Assembly: GCA_028023455.1 (NCBI GenBank)
Contig: JAQFVV010012423.1
Location: 5,248,269 to 5,312,268, forward strand
Source of the DNA: Epiperipatus broadwayi
Lineage: Eukaryota; Onychophora; Udeonychophora; Euonychophora; Peripatidae
Direction: 5' to 3'
Length of the DNA stretch: 64,000 nucleotides
Below are positions 46,942-58,620 of this stretch, one piece after another (within the stretch, counting starts at the first letter, position 1; each line of letters begins with the position of its first letter). Both the position numbers and the translations under genes were made by a program. Below the pieces are notes generated by a model. The model saw nothing but the letters and a program-made list of their open reading frames with translations, was not told the origin of the DNA and made no database searches.

Positions 46942-47911
46942 TAGGTTTAAACAATCAAAATTTCTTATTTACATATTTACCAACACAATATTAAAAATAA
47001 ATAATAATGACTTATTTAATATTTAATATTTTATTAAATTCTTTTAAAACAATATTTATCATTTATTTAAATCTATTAAACATTCTTTTAAAATATTATT
47101 TCTCACTTGATTTAAATCTTAACTTTTATAAGATCATTTAAAATTAAACTAAATCTTTTTAAATACGTTATATTCTTAAGACAATATTTTTTAAAATCAA
47201 ATTTAATATTTTACATTAATATCTTTATTTTTTATCTCGTGATAACTCACGTATTATTTATAAATTTATAACATGATTTTTATAAAATAGTTATGCAACT
47301 TTATTAGACAACTTCCACGCATGTGTGTATAACATCTGTTCTTTATAATACAAGAACGCTTACTGTCGTCTAAAAATAAACTTAACAATTGCTTTTTTTT
47401 TAAAATAAATATTTTTAAATATTTAAGATATTATAATATATTTTTAAAATAATTATTTGATATGATTAAAATCAAATATTAATCTCAATTTGAGCACTTA
47501 TAATTTAAAATATTTTTATTCACTTTTAACATATATTTTAAATTAGATAAATATTTTTGTCTAATTTTAACTTATCTTTTAAATACTTTAGCTTTAAACA
47601 TTTGTTATAAATTTATTAATGCAGTATTACATCATAATCATCATCATTTTAAATATCTTCCCAATATCAACACAATTCACATATCAAACACTCATAGATT
47701 GCTTTAACTAAATTCATGGTAACATTACCACAAGCAAAGTCAACATCCCCTATTTTAAAATACTTCTTAAATTTAAAATTTTCTACTAAATTAGCACAAA
47801 ACTTAAATGGTGACCCATACAAAAGGGCACAATATATTGATTTGTATATTACATATATTGTGGAACAAATACAGATATCAAACTTTATTTATTTATTATA
47901 TATATATATTT

Positions 47912-48459
47912 CATAAATATTTTGACTTTTCACATAGAAAACTTTTTATTACATCAAATACTATATATATCAAATTTGGAAAGGATAAAAAAGCAAAAAT
48001 AATAAATATATAAGATTCCAATGTAAGCCAAAGAACCATATTGTAAAATTTATTAAAGTTATGAATTTTATTGTTTTGCTTTTATGCTTATTTTTTTCTT
48101 ACATTTTTTTGGTTAGCATACAGCATATATTTGTAGCTTCACTGATTAATTTTAATAGCAAAACTGTTTTTCTTTTAATTATTATTGTTATTATATAACA
48201 GCTTCATATTCATAAAGCAAGATGTGTCAGATTGGCCTATATATGTGGGAATTTAGATTAAAAATAAAATTGCTGTTCTTATCTTTATGAAGTTACTATC
48301 TTGTGTTGAGGTTTGGGAAGTTTCTCTATAGTCAAAAAAGACATTGTTTTACTATTATAACCATTCAAGGTACATATAATAAAGATTGAAGCATTTCTCT
48401 AAAGTATTTATATACATCCTATGTGGTTAATAAATAATCGCAGCTTTATATTCTTATTA

Positions 48460-48529
<70 letters not shown>

Positions 48530-49724
48530 TTGCTGTCTAAAGATATATAAATATAAAAAAACTTTGAAATTTTCAAAAAACCACTCTAAACAATATATAT
48601 GTACATTAATATAAGTTTTTGTAATTTAATTAAATAAAACCAGAGTTTTCTGAACAGCTCTTTTTAGAATTTTATGTGTATGCATACCACACATGCATTC
48701 ACACAAATATATATCAATTAACATTAATTTAGAGTTTCTTCTCTCCACATTATTTCAGCCACCTATCTCAATATGAACTTTTTGGGATCCAGTTTGAAAT
48801 TTCATTTATTTATCTATTATTCTTTTTTATAACTCCATTTTAGGTTTTTCAAGAGTTTTTTCCAATATTGTGATATTTATTTATTGATCCTTCCTTGAAA
48901 AGCCCAACATGCATCTTTCTAATCTTACATATTGTAATGGAATCAAGATAAATGGCCAAATATTATTCTGAACAGTCTCTCTAACATTTATGATATGATA
49001 ATGATGATGATTTTATTTATGAACACCAACTATAATGGAAATTATTACTTCATGATTATCATATGATAAATCCATCTTTGATATATAATTTAGTACCCAA
49101 AATGCTAGCTATTATTTCATGGGCTGTTAATTTACTGTATCCAATTAATAGTTAGAAATTTATGATTTATTCTGCTGTTAATCTGTTTTTTAACTATGAC
49201 TGGAGTAGATATTGTTCAGAAACTTAATTATAAGTTTTTATTGCTGATCTGATCTTCTGAATAAGCCAGCTTGAAAAAAGATATAAATGGAACTCATATA
49301 TACTCAATCTAAAATTCACCTGAATCCAAAAAATAATAAATATCCATTATATTCTAATAATGAATAATATTTCTGAAGTGTAATTTTATTACAACACCCA
49401 TTTGCAAGGTGGGGACTGATTTCTATCCACTTTTAACACCATGTGTAGGGATATAATCATAAGCGCATGACCAAAGATGTGAAAAATATCTATAATTCTT
49501 AAGATGCATATTTTATGCTGAACCACTTATCACTTGGCCCAGATTACAATCTCTTACACATAGTTTTATATCATGGTTTAGTAAATCTTTTAACCCTCTT
49601 CTTATAATAATAAAGAGAATTAACAAATATCAAAAATAAAATCTTAAAACAAACTTGGCTTTCTAACATAAACAAATCCAAAGAAGTAAGACTTGGCTAG
49701 CATGAACATGTGTCTAAAGGAAAG
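47912..49724 (-). repeat. Dispersed 1.8-kb repeat, arm B (inverted partner of 19261-21041)
   Basis: Reverse complement of arm A with a moderate number of substitutions, about 75 extra bases near 48340-48415 and a shorter trinucleotide run ((TTA)n, 48464-48529). It begins about 80 bp beyond the giant gypsy element and ends where a series of diverged ~125-bp repeats starts. Confidence 0.85.
48464..48529. repeat. (TTA)n microsatellite
   Basis: About 22 uninterrupted TTA units. It is the counterpart of the (AAT)n at 20451-20557 in the inverted partner, but shorter. Confidence 0.95.
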
Positions 49725-49995
49725 GTCACAAAGCATCACCCATTACTGATATTATCTTCTATACTAAATTATATCAACCTTAACAACAATAATAAATATA
49801 TTAGACATCAACTTGACTCACATGAATATAAGTAAACATAAATAGAGACCACAAGGCACTGCCAATTCTTACACTACCCTATATCTGCCCTTCATCTCTT
49901 ATGGCTTATAAGTCATAATTACAAGACAGAATATTAGAAACATGTTTGGCTAGTGTATACATGAGAAAATTTAAATAGAGGTCACAAAATACTCA
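49685..49995. repeat. Diverged tandem repeat, three units of ~120-130 bp
   Basis: A block with the order TTGGCT/TTGACT, ATGAA, then GGTCACAAA/GACCACAAG recurs at about 49688, 49807 and 49938 (spacings ~119 and ~131). The units are strongly diverged. Only part of the first unit is present in the inverted partner at 19261. Confidence 0.5.
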
Positions 49996-51970
49996 TGAAG
50001 ATAATAACTTCTAATATTAAACATTGATTAAATAAACTTTAAGACCTAAGCAAAATATTACAATAAATTTAGTTTAGTATATCAATAAATAGTTAATAAT
50101 CAGGAGGACATTCATCTATGAAATGAATATGGCATTAGTATTATGAATTGGGTGATAAATAAATTAAGATGTAGATGATTAAATGAATGATGAAAAACAA
50201 ATAATAATTAATTAGTGAAAAAGAATGAAGAGAAAAAGGGGATGTGTTAAAGTGATGAATAATTAAGGTAGTGATAGAATAGGGATCAATGAATAATGAA
50301 TGAATCTTGATAATGATTTAAAATGAAATGAAGATGAAAAATAAAATAAAGAAAAATATGAATGGGATATGATAACAATGTTGATAATGAAGAATGAGAT
50401 CCTGAACTATAAAACATATTGTGTCAAACAACAGCAAGACAATAATGAAGTAAAGCAAGGGGTTCTAAACTTGCCTCAAACAAAATATTTAACTCGCAAA
50501 TTAAAAATAGATTATAAGTTTTAAACTAGAAAAGAAACTTACATCCTAAAATTACACAGAATCAATTAAACAATAAGAATAAACATAAGAGATCAAGGTT
50601 TAAATATAATAACTTAAGAAATGAAAAATTACAAAAGATTCAAAATTGCGACCATTAATTAATAATTAACTTTTCTCAGGGTTCAAAAATCTTAAATATT
50701 ACTATTTTAAATGATATATTTGGGTCAGTGAGAGGGATTTTGCCACTACCTAAATATAGCAAGCAAAGACAGCTCATAAAACAAAATGAAATTAGTAAAT
50801 AACATTTGGCAATTCCTATATTAACAATATTTTATGATTTTTAAATTTTATGAAGTATCAATAAATTTTTAAGAAAATAAATATAATAATTTACAAACTA
50901 TCTTTTATTTAATGACCACAGGCAATATGATCAAGATCAGTGAATGATGCATCTGATGATTTAGATAAACAGGTTATTGTAAAACTAATATTTAATCTTT
51001 AAAACATTATTTAAAAAATAATACATGTGCTTAAAGTCAACAGTGTTTTGATCAATAAGCAATAAAGCTTTATGTAATTTAAATCTAAGAGCTAAACAAA
51101 ATTTATTTAGATATGCTAATATACAATAAAATCTATTATATTAACTGATGATGTAAATAATATGTTGATAGCAATAGAAATAACAATATGGATAGTGATA
51201 AGCAATAACGCCACAGACAACTAAATACATTTTCAAACAAAATTTATTTACAAGTTTTGTGAATATACTAATAACAATAAAAAAAACATACATAATATTG
51301 GACAATTGTGACAGAAATTTACATATAACAAGATTTAATTACAGCATTTTATGATTAAGAGAAGGTCTCTTAGGATCTATTTAATACTTTACTTTTAATT
51401 TATTATTACTCAAATTGAGTTTATTTGACTTCCTATGCATTTTATATTTTAAATTATTATCTTTTAATTTATTATTACTCAAATTCATTACTCACATTGA
51501 GTTTATTTAACTTACTATACACTTCAGATTTTGCTTATCTATTAATAACAAAGTTCTAAAAACTTATCCACTTTAAATAAAGACAGGCAATTTATTTCAA
51601 AATCTGTATTCAATGGCTAAGAAGCTACCAAGACTATCACACAGTATAACACAATAAATATACTTAAGATATAATATTAGAAACTATTGACTTCTTGCTT
51701 TAATCCATTTATTTAGGCTAAAGCCAACACTGCTTTAAGAGTCAAGTCTATCACTTTTCTATCCTTAATTTATTAGTTTAATCTTGTAGAACTCTTATAA
51801 AATTAAAGAAAAATATTACATGGACCCTTTAGCATTAAGGAAAAATATTAGCATTTTAAAACAAATTGGGTTTAAATAATAAACAACATAGCTTAATGGT
51901 ATACATGTGATCACCTTGAATAAATAGGCATTTAGCTTGCTTTATCCAACTTTATGTAAATGTATTTAAT
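49996..51970. other. AT-rich region, partly purine-rich, nothing recognised
   Basis: The stretch 50200-50410 is rich in GAATGA/GATGAA-like purine words on the plus strand. The rest is plain AT-rich sequence with no open frame of interest. Confidence 0.6.
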
Positions 51971-52444
51971 AATAACATAAAAGCCTGAAACCTTTGACTG
52001 TTGCACCTTAAAAATGTGACAGCCAATCGGATGTAATAATGACTGCATGTGGAACTCTCAATTCAAAAAACACAAGTCAGAAATATGAGAAAAAGATGGA
52101 ACCACCTTCTTCTCTACTTAAATTTATATATAAATAAGCCAGACTCAAGCATTCTGAACTAAGAGAGTGAAGCTTAAAACACCTTCACATTTAATTCACT
52201 AAATATTGTATATAAATAAACAATGTGAAATCTTCCGATTTACTATGAAGTAATTTTCAAATCTAATGAAATGATAGTAACAAATGTATATATATATTAA
52301 ATGTAAATATATACATTATTTCATATTTCTGGCTTGTGTTTTTGAATTGAGAGTTCCATGTGAAGTCATTATTACATCTGATTGGCTGTTACGTAAGCAT
52401 TTTTAAGGCACATCAGTCAAAGGTTTTAGCCTTTTATGTTATTA
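51971..52444. mobile_element. Foldback/MITE-like element with ~120-bp inverted arms
   Basis: Left arm 51971-52088 and right arm 52321-52444 are reverse complements: ATAACATAAAAGCC starts the left and GCCTTTTATGTTAT ends the right; GGAACTCTCAATTCAAAAAA pairs with TTTTTGAATTGAGAGTTCC. The centre (52089-52320) is not repeated. TGTAAATGTATTTA occurs in direct orientation outside both ends (51955-51968 and 52484-52497); it may be an old target duplication or part of a longer repeat, since the 40 bases before the right one lie outside the arm. Non-coding. Confidence 0.7.
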
Positions 52445-53304
52445 TTATTATATCATCTGCTTGCACTTAATAAATTTAATATATGTAAATGTATTTAGTA
52501 ACTTTTCTTTGAAATTATACCTTTTACTAAGAAAATGTTTATTTTAGGGAAGGAAAAATACTGGATTTAAATTTAGGTACAGAAAACACAATATGTCAGT
52601 TCAATATGTATGTATGTTATTACATACATACATAATAATTACAAAATAATACAAAGAAATCAATTATATAAAAGTAAAAAAAATAATGATAATAATAATA
52701 AAACATTAAAATTAAATCACATTTAGATTACTGATGCTAATTTTGATGCCTTTGGGAATAATAATTAAATTCTTTTCCTCATTAATGCAGTGAATATAAA
52801 ATATTTCAAGAGGCATAATTTATAAAACAGAATTTTGTGAATATTATTAAAACAATAGTTTTTATATGTGCTTTCTCCCCATAGGTTTATTTAATTTGGA
52901 TACTCTAATAAATTTAAATATGTCACTAAATATAAATAATAAAACATTGATTTAATTTGGATTTGATCGTAATTTAATTTACAACAAAATTATCTCAAAT
53001 ATTGCCCAGAGAAATTTTTTTAAATTTAGACGCTGAAATAAATTAATTATTAGTTATCTTAAGGAATAAACATAAATTTAATTAATTATATTAAACTAGT
53101 CACTTGAGATTAAATTAAGGTTTTAAAAGGTTTTAAAAGTTTGTATTACCAATTAACCATAACAACACTGAAAAAATCAATGTTAAAGTGAAACTAAAAG
53201 TAAAATAATTAATTTTAGATATTTTTTTTTTTTACATTTCGTTAGCTTTTTGAGAATATTTCATTTAATGATTTTATATTACATTTGTGCAAAAATTATT
53301 ATAC
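52445..53304. other. AT-rich spacer, nothing recognised
   Basis: AT-rich sequence between the foldback and the SINE-like insertion. A TACATACATA/TATGTATGTA mini-palindrome occurs near 52606-52632. No gene seen. Confidence 0.55.
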
Positions 53305-53440
53305 AACTACGTTTGTGTTGTCTTGCATTTGTGGTCGAGAGGTTAGCGTGACTGCCTTGTACTTGCAGGCAGTTGCCCGAGTTGCGGGTTCGCGTCCCGG
53401 CCGATGCTATGACACCTAAAAAAAAAACTAAGTTTGTGTT
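53305..53440 (+). mobile_element. Short tRNA-derived retroposon (SINE-like) with 15-bp target duplication
   Basis: A GC-rich island in AT-rich DNA. TGGTCGAGAGG (53332-53342) fits the RNA polymerase III A box, and GGTTCGCGTCC (53387-53397) fits the B box at the right distance. ACTGCC/GGCAGT forms an anticodon-type stem, and CGGG/CCCG a T-arm stem. The D-arm wording GTCGAGAGGTTAGCG is of tRNA-Ser/Leu type. The body ends in an A run (53418-53427). Direct repeats AACTACGTTTGTGTT (53305-53319) and AACTAAGTTTGTGTT (53426-53440) flank it, one mismatch in 15. It is therefore a retroposed copy made by a LINE machinery, not a resident tRNA gene. It lacks a separate SINE body, so it is either a very short SINE or a tRNA retropseudogene. 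Confidence 0.8.
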
Positions 53441-55445
53441 TCGTTTAAGTAAGACTTCTACTCATGTATACACAATGAGAAAGAGTTACATTACGTTATA
53501 AATTTTGTTATATATAGATCTATTCAAAAATTATAGTAATTAAAGATTTCTTCTTTTTATTTACTTGTAAATCTGATCAACCAATATCATCAACATCATC
53601 ATTTTGGATCATCATCAATCCACATCGGAATAAAAGGATCTCTAAATTTAAACCAGTTTCACCAATACATAGCTGCTCACTTCACAGCATGCTAATGAAT
53701 TTTCTTATCTCATCCATCATATATAGGTTCTTTTAGCTCTTTTACATTCTTTTGGAACTGAGTTTAAAACATCAACCATCTATTATCACCTCTAACTAGT
53801 CACATGTTCAGCTCAACTCTATTTCAGTGTCTTAATTATTTTAATGATATCAATAATGTCTGTGTTGTTTTCTCACTCAAATATATTTTAAAAAATAAAT
53901 ATGCCATTTAATAATCTATATTCAACTGTTCTGCTTGAGTTATTTGAGAGTGAAATATCCTTATTGAATTATTAGAATAGTATAGTTTGCAGTTACAATT
54001 TCATGACCTACTACTTACAAAAGTACAAGCACTCATATCTCCAAATGTGTAAATTCTTTCTTAAATTTATTTGGCAGATAAATACTTCATTTACCAAAAC
54101 ACAATTAGTATAGAAAAACTGTGGAATAGCATACTTGCTTCATAACTATCAAAAAAAAAAATGTTTTTTTTTTTTTGCTTTTCAGTTAAATTTTAAAAAA
54201 CCTAATCTTTATATTTTTTTAAGATATTACATCTTTTTGCCAAAACTACAGAATTCTGAGCATTGTTTTCAATGGCAAAAAATAAAAGAGAGACATTAAA
54301 AATATTTACATAACCAAAATAAGTGTAATTTATTTTATTACAGTCATGGTAGAGATATAATTTCAATATAAAATTATCATAATTAAAACAAGCATCTAGA
54401 TAGTAGGTAAATAAATAAATATGTTCTGGATTGCACTTCATAATGGATAAAAATAAATCTAAAAGTAAGAGATCTGGAAGCAGTTAGTTTAATATAAGGA
54501 TTGCTCAGAATGTAGTAATCTTGATAAATCACAAGTATTTAACAAATTAAGTTTTATATTTCATTGGAAAATTTTATAATTATTTTTATAAGAAAAAAAT
54601 AGATGCAATGATGTTCTCTGAAAGAATAACTTTACTATATGGATTTTTTTTTGTTATAATGTCAATATCAAATGTGCTACAAAACGTCAGCAACTATGCA
54701 AAAACTACATTGTTATCTGATTATTGAGATAATGGCTTCATATTACCTTAGAAAAATCCTATTGGAATTTTATATCAAGAAATAATCAGATCTTTTGATT
54801 TTCTTTTATAGCTAGCTTCTACATTTAAAACTTTTTAAATTGGAACTATAGATGTGTGATTCTGGAAATTGCTATTATACTAAGAATTACACATCAGTAA
54901 CAATGCAGAGCTTTAGTACTAAGGTCTATTAAGCTATGATCACAAATTATTCAAGATTTTAAACCATTTTTGCTTATTATTGGCAAAAAGTGTTGACTTT
55001 AACTACATTCCTATAGACATCTTTTACATGTATTGTTGGAATGTAATATTTTTTTACTTATAGTTTGACTCATAACTAAAACTAAAAGTTGAGAGATAGC
55101 CTATGCAATATATTTAATTTAAAGAATTGAATTTGGTTCAAAATATATTTATATGACAAAATAATACATATATAGTAATATTCTCTTCCAAAAGTCACAT
55201 TTTAATATCTAGGCAATCAAATACTATAATCCAAGTGATATTATTAAATCATCAGAAATATTTTTTATTTATATCACAATATTAACAATATTTTTCAAGT
55301 ACATCAAGTTTTAAAATTCAATGTAGACTTTAATTAAATTTTTAAATATATATGTAAAAAGTCTTGCAGCTTAATATAATTAAAAATAACAATTAGATCA
55401 TATGCTTTTACAGAAGATTTTATTAGATGATCTAATAATAGCCAA
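53441..55445. other. AT-rich region, nothing recognised
   Basis: About 2 kb. The open frame at 54202-54441 (minus strand, 79 codons, MKCNPEHIYLFTYY...) has no recognisable motif and ordinary AT-driven composition. I do not call it a gene. Confidence 0.55.
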
Positions 55446-56994
55446 TAAAAGAAATCCCTCAGGAAACGGACCTCAATGAAAAGATCATTGTCATGATGTA
55501 ATGTCCACTGGATCTGAAAGTCTACCATAAAAGGAGTGAAGAAAGAGCTGGGAGAAAAGAGATGTGAAAAAGGATGCTATATGTGTTAGTGTGGAGGAAG
55601 TTGAACCAGAAAAGATTGAAAGATCCACTTTCAATTTCTTCAGTTTTTTTTTTTTTTAAAAATTGACATCGTTTTCCATATTGCAGACTACAAGCTATTA
55701 AAACCCAGAAATAAAATACCAGCTAAAACAAAAGACCTCCAGATGAATCAATAACATGGCCAACAGCATACCAGTCTCTCCAGGATGTCAGGATAATTAA
55801 CATTGGAACCCAAATGGCAATGGTTTAAAGATGAACTTTTCTAAACGTAAGAAATATATAACTAAACAATAAGAACTTTAATTCTAAAATTTGTTCCCTA
55901 TTGAATAGAAATAGAATCCTATCTGACCAATGTAAATTATTATTATTAATTTTATTTGATGTATTTTTTTTAAATCATTTCCATTTATTTATTTATTTTT
56001 GTTGTTTTTTTTAAGTTTTATTATGATTTTTGTTTTTTTGTTAAACTAATTTAATAAATGCTAAATTTAAGTCAGGCATGAATGGTTGCATAGATTTGTA
56101 AAGTTATATTAGTTTAATTAAGGAAGGGTAAATTTTAGGTTGTTTGTTTCATAGTATATATTGGTGTAATTAGTAAATGTAGTATGAGGTCCACTACCTG
56201 CAGGATCACCTTATATGCTGCACTCAGGTAAAATAAACCTTTCTTATTGACCAACAGAGACAGATGGTATTCCCTGCTCCTTGGATCATCCCTTTTTAGC
56301 CTATGGAATGGGATAGTAAGACGGAAAACACAGTCCCTTCCTGTGGAGTTTTTTTTTTTATTGCTCTTCTTGTCAGACAGATGTACTATTTCTGTACTGG
56401 ATGAGGGTCAATGTCTTCTTAACCATGCTGTTAAGATGTACATTCCTGACAGTATGGTATTTGTGCTGTCGTATTCATGCTGCATTGAATACATTGACAT
56501 ATCAGATGGATTGACATTAGTTTAACTGCGAACTTTTGGCCTAAGGTTAAATAAGAGGTAGAATATTTTCTTTTCAAATGCAATCTATATAGTCTATTCA
56601 TACTCGACACTTTAATAAAATATTAAATTCATCTGTGTGAACTTCAAAAATAAAAGTTAAAAATATAAATTAAATGTTAAAATAAAAGTTAGACTAAAAT
56701 AATAATTATAAATTACATATATGTGTGTTAATAAATGTTTGTGTGTTATTACTGGCAGTGACTTCTTTTATTTTTTTAATATTAAAAATATTTTGATAAG
56801 AATTTGTATTTGATAAATCTCTGCATCTCACTGAGCTAGTGGCAAGGGTTGATGGTTGGAAAACAAAAATATATACATGTAAAATTTGCATCTTAACTTA
56901 TGTATCTGCCTACTATATAAATTTTCTAGGTTCAAATAATGTAGTGGCACCCTGTATGACAGATACGGTAAGACTCTAACTTCCAATCATTATA
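55446..56994 (+). repeat. Old, 5'-truncated copy of the 579-5569 LTR family
   Basis: It starts at GAAATCCCTCAGGAAACGGACCTC, matching the LTR from ~0.38 kb after its start, and follows the family to its end (TCCAATCATTATA for CGGATCGTTACA) with many substitutions and indels. CATAAAAGG and the leader hairpin (55614-55636) are kept. It contains stretches absent from the other copies (around 56190-56260 and 56395-56450), which may be ancestral. The 92-codon frame at 56247-56525 inside it is not matched by an open frame in the other copies. The right end abuts (AT)n. Confidence 0.8.
55614..55636 (+). promoter_or_regulatory. Conserved LTR leader hairpin, diverged copy
   Basis: GATTGAAAG pairs with CTTTCAATT around the loop ATCCA. 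Compared with the young copies, the mismatched A/C pair of the stem is gone on both sides, leaving an uninterrupted stem, which is what structural selection would give. Confidence 0.45.
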
Positions 56995-58620
56995 ATATAT
57001 ATATATATAATTAAGGAGGGGAAAGCATGTTTAATTTCCTTAATAAACATTAACAAATATACCTTTAATACTGTCTCTAGCTAGCATATCACTTCTAACA
57101 GATATCAAAGTCATAAGTTATAATAACTGACTATGCAAACCATAATAAATATAATGCAAATATATATGACAATAATGAGCACATAGTGATTGGTTATTAT
57201 CCAACATAATAGGATCTCAGAATAGCATTTAATATGCTAAATAGCATTTCTAAAATATTAAAATGGAGATTTTAAAAGTGCTCTCTCTTTTAAAGTTTCC
57301 TAAAATTACAATATTCACTGTCTTGAAATAATTTGCATATTATAACATATAAACTAAATCGAGAGAAAATAAAAAGAACATAATATAGGCATGACTGTAT
57401 GCAGGACTAAAGAAATTTAGATAAGAACTGATTACAGGTATTATAGATTATAGAAATAAAATTACATTTACAGAGGTGGATTCAGGCAAGATTTATACAA
57501 GTTTCATTTTATAAATGATTTTATTTTAAACAGAATTTTAAGAAATAATAGTGAACATTCAATTACATTAAATAAACTAGCTTAAACATTAAGGCTTTAC
57601 ATATTGAAGAATTGATTAAGAGCTCTGCAGTTTTTATTACCAATCTTCTTTACTGCAGCTGGTAAATTAGGCACTTCAGACAGTAGACACAGTGGCACTC
57701 TTCTGTGAATAGATTGCATGGACTAGGATGTTTTATTTTTATAGTAGGCTGTTTCTGGAAATCTCCCATTGGGATGATGATGATTAGATGTTTTTGTGGC
57801 ACATAGGATGGGGTTTGAAATCACCATTTTTCTAGAGGGAAAAGGGCATATATTCAGTCTCCTACGCTGCTATTTCAAAGTACAAACAGGTGTGGACTCT
57901 GGTAGCAACACTTCAAAATTTACAGAGTAAGATCTAAAGTGTCAAAAAATTAGAGTATTTATACATTTTTCAAATCCCATATTATTTTGTCAACAAGAAG
58001 GATCTACAGCCAGGAAATCCATTAGCACTGGTTTACTATCTTATATTTTTAATCTATATAATTTATTTAATATTTGTTTAAATTTTAAACCATGTACTTT
58101 TAATTTAACTTCAGTCTTTTCATTGCCTTAAAGTATGGTTAATAGTTCCAGCTCGGTGGATTTTGTTATTTATAAAATATATTTTGAAAAAATATTATGG
58201 TAAAAAATAAAAATTAAAACCTCACTCACATGCTATATTGACCCAGGTATGCAGTGGTGGGATTTTTATTTACTGACAACATTAATTTAAAATTAAGAAT
58301 TATTAAAAATTTTAAAATAACATTTTGTTATACATGTATCATGATGATGTGAATTTCATACATATACATGCAATTTCCTATATAAAACAACAAATGGATT
58401 TCTTTTTTTTATAAAATGAAATCTATAATTTAAAAAATTTAAATTTTAAATAAAATACTCATGCTGTAATATATATATATAAAATCATGATATTATAGTC
58501 ATGTATTCATATATGTGTGCGATGATACATATATAACTGTAGTGATGCTTATATATGTGTACTCAGAGAAATTTAAATCTAGCTCAGATGGAGCTATAGG
58601 GAAAAATAGGTGAAACATAT
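56995..58620. other. AT-rich region with a less AT-rich island, no gene recognised
   Basis: It starts with a short (AT)n run. About 57600-57930 is notably richer in G and C (AGCTCTGCAG..., GGTGTGGACTCTGGTAGCAAC) but has stops in all frames. The rest is AT-rich. It could be an unrecognised repeat or a non-coding exon; nothing supports a choice. Confidence 0.5.

Larger units (their letters stand above)
32314..47831 (-). mobile_element. Young Ty3/gypsy LTR retrotransposon with giant 4.26-kb LTRs
   Basis: Total length 15.5 kb. The LTRs at 32314-36569 and 43571-47831 differ only by scattered substitutions and small indels. Read on the minus strand each LTR begins TGTGCCCTT and ends AAGGGTACA, near-perfect inverted ends. 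ATAT flanks both outer ends (32310-32313 and 47832-47835). A polypurine tract touches the 3' LTR. Gag and pol are both long open frames in the order protease, RT, RNase H, integrase. There is no env and no chromodomain. Between the 5' LTR and gag are 859 bp without an ORF, and between pol and the 3' LTR about 806 bp. Pol is clearly related to the older element at 8687-16986. LTRs of this size are unusual for animal gypsy elements. The near-identity of the LTRs argues for a recent insertion. Confidence 0.95.
43571..47831 (-). repeat. 5' LTR of giant gypsy element
   Basis: 4261 bp, near-identical to 32314-36569. As the 5' LTR its promoter (46907-46941) would drive the element. From there to the inner edge is about 3.3 kb of LTR that would be transcribed as leader. 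Its outer edge (GGGCACA, ending 47831) is followed by ATATATT. Confidence 0.95.

Noticed and set aside
54202-54441. 79-codon minus-strand frame as a host gene
   Set aside because: No motif, AT-driven composition, and frames of this length are expected by chance in 64 kb.
56247-56525. 92-codon frame in the old LTR copy
   Set aside because: It lies inside LTR sequence, contains a T-run-derived hydrophobic stretch, and is not an open frame in the three other LTR copies.
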